From a virus, in IMG/VR virus record IMGVR_UViG_3300032322_001884, positions 1 to 40,139 of that record: DNA of 40,139 bases, one strand, 5' to 3'. Shown here in pieces: positions 39,896 to 40,139 of the stretch. Every line of letters starts with the position of its first letter. Position 1 is the stretch's first letter. The notes beneath the pieces were generated by a model that had not been told where the DNA came from, searched no databases, and saw only the letters and a list, made by a program, of their open reading frames with translations. Position numbers and translations under genes: made by a program.

Positions 39896-40139
39896 TTAAC
39901 CTACAAAAAATTCTGGTGGATATTCATGGGACTGAATTAGTTCGTTTTCAATTTGTGAAATTTCGGCAGAAGCTTCTGAATAAATCTGCCCACCCTTAAA
40001 ACTAATACCACCTGGTAATTGAACTCCGTCGTATTTTGCCATATTCGCACCCCATTGACGTTTGATCAATGCGGTGATATACTTTTTAAGCATTCTATCG
40101 TTATAAATTTTAGTATATTGTTCTGGATCTATTATTACA
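39896..40139 (-). CDS. gp13: Neck protein (gp13), C-terminal part
   Basis: Open frame entering from the right edge; the last 80 residues are visible. IIDPEQYTKIYNDRMLKKYI then TALIKRQWGANMAKYDGVQL, PGGISFKGGQIY and a terminal PPEFFVG closely match the end of T4 gp13 (DPEQYT, LIKRQWG, QLPGG, PPDFFVG). An internal ATG at 40093 is not the start; the conserved residues before it are in frame. It works with gp14 to finish the head and form the neck. Confidence 0.93.
   Translation of the reverse strand, partial: VIIDPEQYTKIYNDRMLKKYITALIKRQWGANMAKYDGVQLPGGISFKGGQIYSEASAEISQIENELIQSHEYPPEFFVG

Noticed and set aside
40093-40093. Complete 65-residue gene starting at the ATG at 40093
   Set aside because: The frame is open upstream to the window edge and the added residues (DPEQYT...) match T4 gp13, so this is the end of a longer gene.
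1-40139. tRNA genes, CRISPR arrays, insertion sequences, integrase or attachment sites
   Set aside because: No gap is large enough for a tRNA with recognisable arms except the ones described, and no direct repeat arrays, transposase or recombinase frames were seen.

Overview
The window is part of the genome of a T4-like myovirus (Straboviridae/Kyanoviridae-type). Every gene I can support is on the minus strand, so transcription runs from position 40139 towards 1. DNA is AT-rich by eye, and there are no tRNA genes, no CRISPR and no integrase. The order of core genes is 13-14-15-16-17-18-19-20-(67)-21-22-23-(tail-tube-fold gene)-uvsY-uvsW-55-47-46-45-44-62-regA. This compact order is the one known from marine T4-like phages (cyanomyoviruses, pelagimyovirus-like phages), not from coliphage T4 itself. 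The host cannot be named from this window: there are no photosynthesis genes here, and the surface-sugar genes only suggest a Gram-negative bacterium.

Layout in transcription order. (1) 40139-28757: virion assembly, with neck and tail completion (13, 14, 15), terminase (16, 17), a short tail sheath (18), tail tube (19), portal (20), prohead core and protease (67-like, 21, 22) and major capsid protein (23). A terminator and a late promoter follow gene 23. (2) 28684-18940: a tail-tube-fold protein, then recombination, replication and transcription genes (uvsY, uvsW, an Lsm-like gene, sigma factor 55, 47/46 nuclease, clamp 45, clamp loader 44/62, repressor regA). Two unexpected small late-type genes sit between 46 and 45. 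DNA polymerase gene 43, which usually lies near regA, is not here. (3) 18913-7193: a 14-gene glycan island placed directly after regA. It holds eleven predicted glycosyltransferases of at least seven types, an FkbM methyltransferase, a CDP-4-keto-6-deoxyglucose 3-dehydrase (E1/RfbH type with the diagnostic His-for-Lys change and cysteine cluster) and a short-chain reductase/epimerase. Together these suggest synthesis and transfer of a 3,6-dideoxyhexose. (4) 7133-1: a late structural/adhesin region with three tandem paralogous small proteins, a 1271-residue virion protein whose start is followed by an 11-C homopolymer, and three fibre-like proteins, the last one cut by the window edge.

Control signals are visible. 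T4-type late boxes (NATAAATA) precede genes at 2226, 7155, 8405, 19367, 21910, 28690, 30215 and 32466. Three of them stand exactly 5-6 bases before the start codon, which predicts leaderless late mRNAs. Three terminator hairpins are followed at once by a late box, giving insulated late units. Sigma70-type promoters precede uvsY and gene 55, and a perfect-consensus sigma70 promoter points the opposite way, into the plus strand, from the same 139-base gap. The most unusual parts are the dideoxysugar/glycosyltransferase island, the leaderless late promoters, the poly-C tract and the lone rightward promoter.
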